Shown one piece after another: positions 53,134 through 62,259 of a stretch of DNA of 64,000 bases. Origin of the DNA: JAVKBW01 sp040222995 (GTDB lineage: Bacteria > Pseudomonadota > Alphaproteobacteria > UBA8366 > Aestuariispiraceae); NCBI GenBank assembly GCA_040222995.1, contig JAVKBW010000039.1, positions 310,001-374,000 of the forward strand, given 5' to 3'. Each line of letters opens with the position of its first letter. Within the stretch, counting starts at the first letter, position 1. The notes below the pieces were generated by a model, which saw only the letters and a program-made list of their open reading frames with translations, was not told the origin of the DNA and did no database searches. The position numbers and the translations under genes were made by a program.

Positions 53134-55281
53134 CTATCTGTTGGCAATAAGCGAAGGCTGTGCATCTTCGAACGCGGACAGCACGGCATCCTCGCCCAGC
53201 AGTTCAGGTAGCGGCACGCCATCGGGGGCTGTCGGCCCGTAGACAATATTGAACGGGATGCCATATCGGCCGTGACGCTGCAGATACGCGGCAATCGCCG
53301 GATCGGGATTGGTCCAGTCCGCCTTCATGGCGACCACGCCGGTATTGGCGAGCAACCCAGCAACAGGTTCCGTATTCAGCACCCGCGCCTTGTTGAACTG
53401 ACAGGTGATGCACCAGTCGGCGGTGACATCGACAAACACGACCTTCCCCGCCGCCACCAGACCGGGAATGGCCTGCTCGTCGAACGGCACCCACAGGGAA
53501 TCCGTTATCTGCGCTGATTCCGGGCCGTCCTGCGCATTGTCCCGCACCACCGGCACCGCCATGGCGGCGATAATCAGCAGGATCGTCAGCGGCACGGATC
53601 TGCGCGCCAGGCGCGATCCTTCGAGCCGGCGAATGCCCATGACGCTGGCGGCCAGTACCGCCAGAACGCCAACGACAAGCGCTGTTTCCAGCGTCGACTG
53701 GGCAGCCATAACGGTTATCAGCCAGACCGCCGTTCCCGCCAGCGCGACCCCCATGATCCCCTTGATCTTGACCATCCACGGCCCCGGTGCGGGTAACATG
53801 GTTGCGACTTTCGGAAACGCCGCCACCGCGAAATAAGGCGCGGCCAGCCCCAGACCCAGCGCAAAAAAGATTGTCAGGATTTCGAACAGGCCTCGGCTTA
53901 GCGCAAAACCGACCGCTGTGCCGAGAAACGGCGCGGTGCACGGCGTCGCCAGCAGCGCCACGAATGCGCCCGTCAGGAACTGGCCGGTCAGATTGTCGTT
54001 GCTGCCGGTCGTTACGGCTCTGTCGGCGATGAAACGCGGCAACGTGAATTCGAACAGACCGAACATGTTCGCCGCAAACAGGGTCAGGATAGCGATCATG
54101 AATGCCAGAAATACCGGCTGCTGGAACTGGATGCCCCAGCCGATTGTCGTCCCCGCGGCTTTCAGCCCGGCCAGTCCGGCCCCCAGAACCAGGAAAAACG
54201 AGATAATACCGGCAGCGGACGCCAGGAAGCTGATCCTGACGGCGCGCCGGTCGCCGCCACCGTGCTTTATCAGGGACAGCAGTTTCAGCGACAGGACCGG
54301 CAGAACGCAGGGCATCAGGTTGAGAATGAGCCCGCCGAGCAATGCCAGCCCGATAATGGTGACCGGAACCAGAACCGAAGCGGTTCCACCGTCCGTTTCG
54401 AACGGTTCCGTTGCAAACAGCGACACCCCGCCGATATCCGGCCGTATGGTTGTTTCGATCGCCTGGCGGTCTTCCGCAATCGTCACCGTCGCGCCGGCCG
54501 AGGCGATCTGTTCCGCTGTCGCGCCGCCACCGGAGGCGAGAAGGATCGCCTGAGTCCGGTCGTCGCTGTACATCGCCACCGGCGCATCGAAGAAACTTCC
54601 GTCCGGGCCTTCGACGAGTAATTCGAGATCGCCGAGCGGTTGATCGTCCAGCACAACGACCTGAAGCGATACGGTCTTTTCGTCTTCCGCTTCAACCGTG
54701 CTTCCCAGTACCCGAAGGCCTGTCTGCGCGGGTTCCCGGGGCACTTTCGCCTTGAACTGACCGATCGTATGTGACTTAGCCGATGCTTCGCTGATGCCCG
54801 CCGGAAGATCGAGCGCGATGTCGGACACGTAGGGGATGCAGATTTCCTTGCAGACGAGATACGACACCGACCCGGACAGGGTGACCGGCTCTCCCGGGGT
54901 TTCGGGCTTTACCGACAATGGAAAAACGACGGTATCCGCATAACCGAAGGTCTGCAGACCGAACAGCTCGAACCGGATCGGCAGAGGCCAGTCCATATCG
55001 ACGGAAGCCACATTTTGTGACGACGACCAGTCCGGCACCGGTGGCAATCCGGCATCCCCCGGCGACCGCCAGTATATTTTCCAGCCGGGTTGAAGCTGGA
55101 ATTCCATGCCGAACTGCAGGGTGTCGCCGTCACCGACAGCGTCTATGGCCGAAATCAGCCGTACGGAGGCCTGATCGTTATCCGCCCAGCGACCGCTCGA
55201 CGCCTGTGCCTGAAGTGCCGTGGCCAGAACAATACCAAAAACCGCCATCGTTGCCAGAACCCGGCGGATAGCCGGCTTCAC
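53134..55281 (-). CDS. dsbD: DsbD/ScsB-like thiol:disulfide reductant conduit
   Basis: Carries electrons from cytoplasmic thioredoxin to the periplasm. I start at GTG 55281, which gives a clean signal peptide (KPAIRRVL... AQASSG) and 715 residues; the frame is open to 55353 without a ribosome binding site. Domains are an N-terminal alpha-like domain with a cysteine pair (VCKEICIPYV), a linker, eight membrane helices with Cys in NLMPCVLPVLSLK and ATPCTAPFLG, and a C-terminal thioredoxin-like domain with CITC (DWCITCQFNK). The ScsB-like layout suits it to partner DsbA-like or ScsC-like proteins. Confidence 0.86.
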   Translation of the reverse strand: MKPAIRRVLATMAVFGIVLATALQAQASSGRWADNDQASVRLISAIDAVGDGDTLQFGMEFQLQPGWKIYWRSPGDAGLPPVPDWSSSQNVASVDMDWPLPIRFELFGLQTFGYADTVVFPLSVKPETPGEPVTLSGSVSYLVCKEICIPYVSDIALDLPAGISEASAKSHTIGQFKAKVPREPAQTGLRVLGSTVEAEDEKTVSLQVVVLDDQPLGDLELLVEGPDGSFFDAPVAMYSDDRTQAILLASGGGATAEQIASAGATVTIAEDRQAIETTIRPDIGGVSLFATEPFETDGGTASVLVPVTIIGLALLGGLILNLMPCVLPVLSLKLLSLIKHGGGDRRAVRISFLASAAGIISFFLVLGAGLAGLKAAGTTIGWGIQFQQPVFLAFMIAILTLFAANMFGLFEFTLPRFIADRAVTTGSNDNLTGQFLTGAFVALLATPCTAPFLGTAVGFALSRGLFEILTIFFALGLGLAAPYFAVAAFPKVATMLPAPGPWMVKIKGIMGVALAGTAVWLITVMAAQSTLETALVVGVLAVLAASVMGIRRLEGSRLARRSVPLTILLIIAAMAVPVVRDNAQDGPESAQITDSLWVPFDEQAIPGLVAAGKVVFVDVTADWCITCQFNKARVLNTEPVAGLLANTGVVAMKADWTNPDPAIAAYLQRHGRYGIPFNIVYGPTAPDGVPLPELLGEDAVLSAFEDAQPSLIANR

Positions 55282-55591
55282 AACCGCGAAAAGAAGCTTT
55301 CCGGCGATTTGAGCGTCTGTCGTGCGTTCCAGGCATGCACTCTTAACAAGCAATACAGAATCCTTCGCTGGCAGTCTCGTACCGGTGGCAATCTATCCAC
55401 GTGCGGCGTAAAATACCCGTCACAAATTCGTGCCTTGAGGCATATCCGTTATCAAGTCGTACTGGCGTAAATGCCCGGCTTGTTGCTAAACTGTCGATGT
55501 TACCCAAATAAGGTGCGTAAACGTAAATCCAAATACGGTGTCGGGGCGAATACGCTTTCTTGCCGCCAAATCCGGCAATTGAAGAACGAAT
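55282..55591. other. Divergent dsbD/yqgE intergenic region with GCGTAAA repeats
   Basis: These 310 bases separate two divergent genes and presumably hold both promoters. GCGTAAA occurs three times in the same orientation, at 55406-55412, 55465-55471 and 55515-55521; the first two are embedded in similar longer stretches, GGCGTAAAATACCCG and GGCGTAAATGCCCG. A GAATC site is at 55358. I could not assign clear promoter hexamers, and I see no other gene. Confidence 0.5.
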
Positions 55592-56167
55592 ATGACCGAA
55601 GCCACTGTTACACAAGGATATTTGACCGGCCAGCTTCTGGTGGCAATGCCGTCAATGGCCGATCCGCGTTTCGAACGCAGCGTGATCTATGTCTGCGTTC
55701 ACAACGAGGACGGTGCGATGGGACTGGTCATCAATAAACTGATGGAAAGCCTGACGTTCAACGAATTGCTGGAACAGCTTGAAATCGCACCCGCGCGCAC
55801 CGAAGACGAGATTCGCATCCATTTCGGTGGCCCGGTTGAAACCGGCCGCGGTTTCGTGCTGCACAGCCAGGAATACCAGCAGGACGGCACGGTTATCATG
55901 GAGGAAGGCGTCGGCCTCACCGCAACTATCGACATTCTGCGCGACATCGCCAATGGCAAGGGACCGCGCGACCATCTTCTGGCATTGGGATATGCCGGCT
56001 GGGGGCCGGGACAGCTTGACGGCGAGATGCAGGAAAACGCCTGGCTGAACGTGCCGCCGGACGAACAGCTTGTTTTCGGCGGGTCGCTCGAATCGAAGTG
56101 GGAACGCTCGCTGGCCAAGATCGGCGTCGATCTTTCCCTGCTGTCCGGCGACGCCGGCCACGCCTGA
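55592..56167 (+). CDS. yqgE: YqgE/AlgH family protein (UPF0301)
   Basis: The 191-residue protein has the family signature GYLTGQLLVAMPSMADPRFE and VHNEDGAMGLVINK at the N terminus, with IHFGGPVETGRGFVLH in the middle and the late GYAGWGPGQLDGEM. The fold is known from structures, but a biochemical function is not established. It converges on a GNAT gene four bases away. Confidence 0.95.
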   Translation: MTEATVTQGYLTGQLLVAMPSMADPRFERSVIYVCVHNEDGAMGLVINKLMESLTFNELLEQLEIAPARTEDEIRIHFGGPVETGRGFVLHSQEYQQDGTVIMEEGVGLTATIDILRDIANGKGPRDHLLALGYAGWGPGQLDGEMQENAWLNVPPDEQLVFGGSLESKWERSLAKIGVDLSLLSGDAGHA

Positions 56168-56170
56168 CGG

Positions 56171-56782
56171 TCAGAGACCTTCCGGCGGTTTCTTTGCGAT
56201 CATCGGCCGCGCGTCATTCTCCAGCAGGGCGTAGATGATATGATCCTGCCATTCACCGGCGATGCACAGATATCGGCGCGCCAGCCCTTCTTCCTGAAAA
56301 CCCGATTTTTCCAGCAGTCTGCGGCTGGGCTGGTTGTCGGACAGGCAGGCGGCTTCGATACGATGCAGACCCAGCGACCGGAATCCGAAATCCAGACATA
56401 GCTGCAGCGCTTCGAACATGTAACCCTGGCGCACATACGGCAGACCCATCCAGTAACCGACACTGCTGGACTGGGTGACGCCACGACGGATATTGGCAAG
56501 CGTGACCCCTCCCAGCAGGGTGGAATCGTCGTTTCGGAAGATCAGAAACCCGTAACCGGTTTCCGCCGCCCACTCGGTCTGAATTCGCTTGGTGCGCCTG
56601 CGATAGGCCGTCGACGTCAGGGCGTCGCGCGGCCAAGACGGTTCATAGGGTCTCAGAAAATCACGGCTTTCGCGCCGCAGCGCCAGCCATTGAGTCTGGT
56701 CGCCGGGTTTCGGGGGACGGATATGGACGCGAGGACCTGTCAGACGCACTTTCGGCAGAGAGGAGCGAAAGATGGCAATCAT
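56171..56782 (-). CDS. GNAT acetyltransferase, RimJ/RimL-like
   Basis: The 203-residue protein has a GNAT core: the RESRDFLRPYEP N-terminal segment, the acetyl-CoA-binding strand region YWMGLPYVRQGYMFEAL, and LHRIEAACLSDNQPSRRLLEKSGF (shortened core EAACLSDNQPS). It resembles N-terminal protein acetyltransferases of the RimJ/RimL type. It is 11 bases downstream of the M16 peptidase on the same strand, the arrangement seen in other alphaproteobacteria. Confidence 0.9.
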   Translation of the reverse strand: MIAIFRSSLPKVRLTGPRVHIRPPKPGDQTQWLALRRESRDFLRPYEPSWPRDALTSTAYRRRTKRIQTEWAAETGYGFLIFRNDDSTLLGGVTLANIRRGVTQSSSVGYWMGLPYVRQGYMFEALQLCLDFGFRSLGLHRIEAACLSDNQPSRRLLEKSGFQEEGLARRYLCIAGEWQDHIIYALLENDARPMIAKKPPEGL

Positions 56783-56793
56783 GACGCGCGCGT

Positions 56794-58086
56794 TCAGGCC
56801 GCAAGCCGCTCAGTCAGACTCTGACGCGTCTCGAGAGCCGACAGCGGACCGATCCCGGCCAGCGTCAGCGGGCCGGAAAAGATACGCGCCGCAGAGCGCG
56901 CCAGACTGTCGATATCGACTGCCTGCGTTCTTTGCAGCACTTCCTCGACCGGTACGGGCCGTCCGAACAGCAACAATTGACCGGCCAATGTCTCCGCGCG
57001 GGAAGACGAGCTTTCCAGACCCATCGCAATGCCGGATTTGGCCTGCGCCTTTGCGCGGTCCAGTTCCGCCGCCGTGATGCCCGATCCCGCCGAACCGTTG
57101 CGTAATCCGCTGATTTCCTGAAACAAAACATCGATTAGCTCGGGCACAGCCTCTTCCGCCGTACCGGCATACAACCCGAAAACGCCGCCATCCGAAAAGC
57201 AGGATGCAAAGGAAAACACCGAATAGGCCAGGCCGCGTTTTTCCCGGATTTCCTGGAACAGACGCGAGCTCATGCCGCCGCCGAGAATGCCTGATAGAAC
57301 GTTCGCCGTGTAGAATTCGTCTTCCCTCATGCTCGGGCCGGGAAACCCGAACAGCAGATGAACCTGTTCGGACGACAGCGAATCCCGCACTTCACCGCCG
57401 GTATAGACTGCCTGATCCTTCGCCCCCTCCTCCGGCGTATCCGACGCGGCGACAATCGGCGAAAACAACCGTTCGCCCAGCGCAACCAGTTTGTCATGGT
57501 CTACGGCCCCCGCCGCGCACAGGACCATGTTGTCCGCCCTGTAGTGCCGCTTCATGAAGGCCCGAAGCCCTTTGGCCGACAAGCCCTTCACCGTCACCGT
57601 GCTTCCGAGCACCGGGTAGCCGATGGATTGCCCGGCATAGGCCGCTTCCTGAAACCGGTCGAACACCAAGTCGTCCGGCGTATCCGCCACCTGTGCGATT
57701 TCCTGCAAAATGACGGACCGTTCGCGTTCGAATTCATCCTCGTCAAAGACCGGATTAATCAGGATATCCGCCAGAATGTCGACGCCGAGTTCGATATCCT
57801 GCTTCATCAGCTTGATAAAAAACGCCGTCGATTCCCGGCCCGTATAGGCATTCATATGGCCGCCGACCGCTTCAACCTGTTCGGCGATGTCGCGCGCCGA
57901 CCGCGAGGTTGTGCCCTTGAAGGCCATGTGTTCGAGGAAATGGGCCGAGCCGTTGGTATCCGCCGTTTCAACGCGGGTGCCCGCCCCGACCCAGACACCG
58001 ACGGACACGGTTTCGATCCACGGCATCGGATCCGTCGCAACAGTCAGACCGCTTGATAGCTTGGAAACCCTGATCGATTCAACCAA
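56794..58086 (-). CDS. M16-family zinc peptidase (processing-peptidase-like)
   Basis: The 430-residue protein has the inverted zinc motif HFLEHMAFKGT (HxxEH, about residue 49) with the distal Glu in the following helix (IAEQVEAVGG), and the C-terminal GGGMSSRLFQEIREKRGLAY loop. It resembles the beta subunit of mitochondrial processing peptidase. It starts at TTG 58086, preceded by AAGGA, and lies 16 bases after thrC. It probably acts in the cytoplasm, since no signal peptide is seen. Confidence 0.94.
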   Translation of the reverse strand: MVESIRVSKLSSGLTVATDPMPWIETVSVGVWVGAGTRVETADTNGSAHFLEHMAFKGTTSRSARDIAEQVEAVGGHMNAYTGRESTAFFIKLMKQDIELGVDILADILINPVFDEDEFERERSVILQEIAQVADTPDDLVFDRFQEAAYAGQSIGYPVLGSTVTVKGLSAKGLRAFMKRHYRADNMVLCAAGAVDHDKLVALGERLFSPIVAASDTPEEGAKDQAVYTGGEVRDSLSSEQVHLLFGFPGPSMREDEFYTANVLSGILGGGMSSRLFQEIREKRGLAYSVFSFASCFSDGGVFGLYAGTAEEAVPELIDVLFQEISGLRNGSAGSGITAAELDRAKAQAKSGIAMGLESSSSRAETLAGQLLLFGRPVPVEEVLQRTQAVDIDSLARSAARIFSGPLTLAGIGPLSALETRQSLTERLAA

Positions 58087-58102
58087 CGGCTAACATTCCT
58101 TC

Positions 58103-59503
58103 CTACGGTTTCACCCGGGTATTGGTGCGAACATATTGCTGCACGACCTGTAAACCGGCGCCCAGTACAGTCATCCTTTCTTCCCGGTCGAACAGATCGG
58201 AAAGATGCGGCGGTAGAGATGGATGCACTCCGGTCGCCGCTTCCACGACATCCGGGAATTTTGCCGGATGAGCACAGGCGAGGCAAACCAGCGGAATATC
58301 GGGCCGGCGTCGCGCCGCGGAACCGGCAACGAACCCGACCGCCGTGTGCGGATCGATCAGTTCGCCGGTCGCCTTGTACAGGGCGGCGATTGCCGCCTTT
58401 GTCCCGTCGTCATCCAGGCGCCGTGCATCGAAAAGTTCACGCGCAAGACTCCACCGGTCCGGACTGACCGACATTTCGCCGGTCTGGCGAAACGCGTTCA
58501 TGACGGTGGAAAGTTCGTCCGGATCGCGGCCGAACAATTCGAACAGATACCGTTCGAAGTTGCTGGAGACCTGAATATCCATGCTTGGCGAAACGGTCGG
58601 CACCACGTCTTCCATCGACATCGATCCCGATTCGAAAAACCGGGTCAGGATGTCGTTGGAGTTCGACCCGATGATCAACTGATCGATGGGCAGGCCCATC
58701 TGCTTCGCCGCATAGCCCGCAAACACATTGCCGAAATTGCCGGTCGGCACCGCAAAGGTGATTTCCCGGTCCGGCGCGCCAAGCGAAATGCCCGCGTGAA
58801 AATAATACACGATCTGGGCCATGATGCGCGCCCAGTTGATCGAATTGACCGCGGATATGTTCAGGTCGCGACGATAGTCAAGGTCGTTGAACATCGACTT
58901 AACAAGATCCTGACAATCGTCGAATGTGCCTTCGATGGCGATATTGTGGACATTCGACGAAAGGACGGTCGTCATCTGACGCCGCTGCACCTCGGATGTC
59001 CGGTTGTGCGGATGCATGATGAAGATATCGACCCGGTCGCGGTCGCGGCAGGCTTCTATGGCGGCAGACCCGGTATCTCCCGATGTCGCGCCGACGATTG
59101 TTATCCGTTCGTCCCGTTCGGCAAGAACATGGTCGAACAACCGCCCCAGCAGTTGCAGCGCATAGTCCTTGAAGGCAATCGTCGGGCCGTGAAACAGTTC
59201 AAGCAGCCAGGCATTGTGATCGATCTGTTTCAGCGGCGCGACCGCATCGTGCCCGAACGAGGCGTAGGTATCGCGAACGATGTTGGAGAACGTCGCCTCG
59301 TCGATATCGTCCTTCACGAAAGGCATCATCACCTGCGTCGCCAGATCGGCATAGGACAGGCCACGCATGGCCCGAATATCAGAAGCATCGAATTTCGGCC
59401 AGACCGACGGCAGGTAAAGACCGCCGTCCTCCGCCAGTCCCTTCAACAGGACGTCGGAGAAACCCAGAGCCGGCACCTTGCCTCGTGTGCTGATGTATTC
59501 CAT
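58103..59503 (-). CDS. thrC: Threonine synthase
   Basis: PLP enzyme that converts phosphohomoserine to threonine. The 466-residue protein has the N-terminal STRGKVPALGFSDVLLKGLAEDGGLY and the PLP lysine in GPTIAFKDYALQLLGR (about residue 110). ATSGDTGSAAIEACR and AVPTGNFGNVFAGY bind the phosphate. Its length fits the fungal-like long form. thrB lies 8 kb away on the opposite strand. Confidence 0.97.
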   Translation of the reverse strand: MEYISTRGKVPALGFSDVLLKGLAEDGGLYLPSVWPKFDASDIRAMRGLSYADLATQVMMPFVKDDIDEATFSNIVRDTYASFGHDAVAPLKQIDHNAWLLELFHGPTIAFKDYALQLLGRLFDHVLAERDERITIVGATSGDTGSAAIEACRDRDRVDIFIMHPHNRTSEVQRRQMTTVLSSNVHNIAIEGTFDDCQDLVKSMFNDLDYRRDLNISAVNSINWARIMAQIVYYFHAGISLGAPDREITFAVPTGNFGNVFAGYAAKQMGLPIDQLIIGSNSNDILTRFFESGSMSMEDVVPTVSPSMDIQVSSNFERYLFELFGRDPDELSTVMNAFRQTGEMSVSPDRWSLARELFDARRLDDDGTKAAIAALYKATGELIDPHTAVGFVAGSAARRRPDIPLVCLACAHPAKFPDVVEAATGVHPSLPPHLSDLFDREERMTVLGAGLQVVQQYVRTNTRVKP

Positions 59504-59611
59504 GACTGTTTCCGATCAGATTGAAGCAGACGCGAAAGTCTTAGAACAAGCACCCGCCTAAATAAACTGTTCTGTTTACCGATATGCCGAGGATTGGGCA
59601 GATGGTGGCTC

Positions 59612-61096
59612 TTAGCCGTCGAGATAGCGGGTACGGATATGTTCCTCGAAAGCCGTCGGGTCAAGTGGTCCGCCTGTCGCCCCCGTCAGAACTTCCTCCG
59701 TCGAGTAGCGGGAACCGAACCGGTGAACATTTTCCGTAAGCCATGCGCGTAGCGGTTCGAAATTGCCGGTTTCGAGCCTTTCCGGAATCGACGGGTCCGC
59801 CGTCACCGCTGCCTGGAACAGTTGGGCAGCCGTCATCGCGCCCAGCGTATAGGTCGGGAAATAGCCGAACCCGCCGGAATACCAGTGAATGTCCTGCAAA
59901 CAGCCCCGCCTGTCATCCGGCGGGCGAATGCCCAGCAACGCCTCCATGCCGTCCATCCACGCCACCGGCAGATCAGCCAGAGCAAGATCGCCCGACAGCA
60001 TGGCCCGTTCCAGGCGGGTCCGCAGAATGACATGCATCGGATAGGTCGACTCGTCCGCATCGACACGGATCAGGCTGCGTTCAACCCGGCGGTACCGCTT
60101 GCGAAGATTTTCCGGTTCGAAAGCCGGGTCGGCGCCGAAAGCTTCTTCGAGTTTCGGACCGAGAAACGCCAGAAAAGCATCCGACCGGCAGGCCTGCATT
60201 TCGAACAGCAGCGACTGGCTTTCGTGAAGCTGCATACCGCGCGACTGGCCGACCGGCTGGTAGCGCCAGTCCGCCGGCAGGTTCTGTTCATAGATGGAAT
60301 GGCCGGTTTCATGCAGTACAGCCATGATCGCAAAACCCGGATCGTCCTCGTGAAATCCGGTGGTGATGCGCCGGTCGCCGGCATAGCCGGTTGAAAACGG
60401 ATGGGCGCTGACATCCATCCGGCCGCGGTCGAACTCAAAACCCGCCGTTTCAGCGAGGCTTCGCACCAGCGCGGTCTGCTTTTCGACGGGAAACGCCACC
60501 TGCGGCTTCGGCGATGGACCATTGGCCGCCTGCCGTTCCAGAATCTCATCAAGTACCGTCGGCAGGAAAGCGGCGTAGGCGTCGAAAACCGGCTCAATAT
60601 CGGCGATCCGCGCATCCGGCTCATATCCGTCGAGAAGCGCATCATAGGGCGATACCTCCAGGGCTTCCGACAGAGCCGTTGCTTCCTCACGAGTCAGATC
60701 GACAAGCGTCTGCAACAACGGCTGGACAGAGGCGAAGTCGTTGTTCTTTTTCGCATCCCGCCAGGTGTGTTCGCAGGCGCTGCCGGCCCGCGACAGGGCA
60801 TCGACCAGATCGGACGGAACAGCCGATGCGCGACGGTAACCGCGCTGCATCTCTCGCAGATTGGCCCGCTGCCAGTCGGTCAGGTCTTCGCCTTCGGCCT
60901 CGGCCAGCAGGTCGCCGACCGCACTGTCAGTCAGCCGGGCATGCTGCAGCGCCGACATCGCCGCCATCTGTTCGGACCGGGGGTCGGCGCCGCCGGGCGG
61001 CATCATTACAGCCGCATCCCAATGCAGGACGGCCGAGACCTGATACAGAACCGACAGATCCTTGAAGCGGGCTTCAAGCCGCTCGTAGGCCGTCAT
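59612..61096 (-). CDS. M32 family carboxypeptidase
   Basis: Zinc carboxypeptidase of 494 residues, mostly helical. The HExxH motif is in MAVLHETGHSIYEQNLP (about residue 263), and the third ligand Glu in LHESQSLLFEMQ. The DIHWYSGGFGYFPTYTLGAM block is a family marker. It is presumably cytosolic. It overlaps the surf1 stop as ATGA, which is unusual for this context, and the 108-base gap to thrC suggests thrC has its own promoter. Confidence 0.95.
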   Translation of the reverse strand: MTAYERLEARFKDLSVLYQVSAVLHWDAAVMMPPGGADPRSEQMAAMSALQHARLTDSAVGDLLAEAEGEDLTDWQRANLREMQRGYRRASAVPSDLVDALSRAGSACEHTWRDAKKNNDFASVQPLLQTLVDLTREEATALSEALEVSPYDALLDGYEPDARIADIEPVFDAYAAFLPTVLDEILERQAANGPSPKPQVAFPVEKQTALVRSLAETAGFEFDRGRMDVSAHPFSTGYAGDRRITTGFHEDDPGFAIMAVLHETGHSIYEQNLPADWRYQPVGQSRGMQLHESQSLLFEMQACRSDAFLAFLGPKLEEAFGADPAFEPENLRKRYRRVERSLIRVDADESTYPMHVILRTRLERAMLSGDLALADLPVAWMDGMEALLGIRPPDDRRGCLQDIHWYSGGFGYFPTYTLGAMTAAQLFQAAVTADPSIPERLETGNFEPLRAWLTENVHRFGSRYSTEEVLTGATGGPLDPTAFEEHIRTRYLDG

Positions 61097-61815
61097 GTCT
61101 TTTTCTCATCCTTCTTGAAGGTATACACGCCGTAGATCGCGGCAAGGGCCACCGCAAGGAGAAACCAGGTGATGGCGTATTCAAGGTGGTTGTTGCGGAT
61201 ATCCAGCAGCCACTGGCGGCCACGGGGGAAGACGCCGAGCGGCGGTTCTTCTTCCGACATGACATAATAGGGGCGGAATCCGTCATACCCGCTTTTGTCG
61301 GCCAGCGCCTGAAAATCCAGCCAGAACCACGTATTGTTCTGCGGTTCGTTATCGGGAATGACCAGCGATCTGATATACCCCAGGGGCCTGGGAAACCGCA
61401 GTAGCCCGGTCACTGTAACAGCGCCCTCAACCAGCCCCTCGGGCCGTGTCGACCGGTCGCGACGTTCGAACGGCATCCAGCCCCTGCTGATCAGAATCGG
61501 ACGGCTTCCATCCTCCGGCAATAGCGGCGTAATGACATGAAGGCCCGGTTTGCCCTGCCGCGACGGCTGTACCAGATAAAATTCGTTATCATGATCGAAT
61601 GTGCCGGTTACCTGAACGCGCAGGAATTCGTTTTCGTCCACGGTAAGGTCGCCCGGCGGAATGGCCTGAACCGGCGCGGACATCCGCGCATCGAAGCGAT
61701 CGATTAGGCCCTGTTTCCATTCCAGACGGTCAAGCTGCCAGAAGCCGAGCGCGATCAGGGTGATCAGCGCCGGAACGGTAAACAGGGTCGGTACGAGACT
61801 GGGGCGGAAGGTCAT
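61093..61815 (-). CDS. surf1: SURF1 cytochrome oxidase assembly protein
   Basis: Inner membrane protein for heme a insertion into oxidase subunit I. The 240-residue protein has two membrane segments, near the N terminus (about 10-30) and the C terminus, flanking a periplasmic domain with the GFWQLDRLEWK and LISRGWMPFERRD motifs. ATG 61815 has GAGG about ten bases upstream; TTG 61830 overlaps the DUF983 stop. Confidence 0.94.
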   Translation of the reverse strand: MTFRPSLVPTLFTVPALITLIALGFWQLDRLEWKQGLIDRFDARMSAPVQAIPPGDLTVDENEFLRVQVTGTFDHDNEFYLVQPSRQGKPGLHVITPLLPEDGSRPILISRGWMPFERRDRSTRPEGLVEGAVTVTGLLRFPRPLGYIRSLVIPDNEPQNNTWFWLDFQALADKSGYDGFRPYYVMSEEEPPLGVFPRGRQWLLDIRNNHLEYAITWFLLAVALAAIYGVYTFKKDEKKT

Positions 61816-61826
61816 AAATACGGGCC

Positions 61827-62228
61827 TCAACTGTCGCCGAAATGTTCAGTGCCGGTATCGCCTGCACTGTTTTTGTACTGAAGCGCGATCAGGATGCCTT
61901 TGACCGGCTGCATCACTGCAAGGGTGCCGCCGATAACGACGGGAAAGACAATGGCGATCAGCACCCAGATCGGCGGTGAAAACTTAAGCTCGAGGAAAGC
62001 GCCCAGCCCGACGCCGATCGCACCGATCAGCAGAATGATGAAAGGCACCGCGCCGTCACCGGCATTTTCACCCGACAGATCGAGACCGCAGTTCGAACAG
62101 GAAGACGCGACCTTCAGGTAACCGGAAAACATCTTCCCCTTGCCGCATCTGGGGCACCGACATTTCAGACCCGACTTAATCGCATCCGAAACTGTCATCG
62201 CACTGCGGTCAGATGCGTTGTCATTCAT
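61827..62228 (-). CDS. DUF983 small membrane protein
   Basis: The 133-residue protein has two zinc-ribbon-like pairs, CRCPRCGKG and CSNCGLD, followed by two membrane helices (PFIILLIGAIGVGLGAF and PIWVLIAIVFPVVIG). DUF983 genes lie between coxC and surf1 in many alphaproteobacteria, suggesting a part in oxidase assembly, but the function is not established. Confidence 0.92.
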   Translation of the reverse strand: MNDNASDRSAMTVSDAIKSGLKCRCPRCGKGKMFSGYLKVASSCSNCGLDLSGENAGDGAVPFIILLIGAIGVGLGAFLELKFSPPIWVLIAIVFPVVIGGTLAVMQPVKGILIALQYKNSAGDTGTEHFGDS

Positions 62229-62259
62229 GGCTGCAGGCCTTCAGGAGGGTTGGCTGTTA

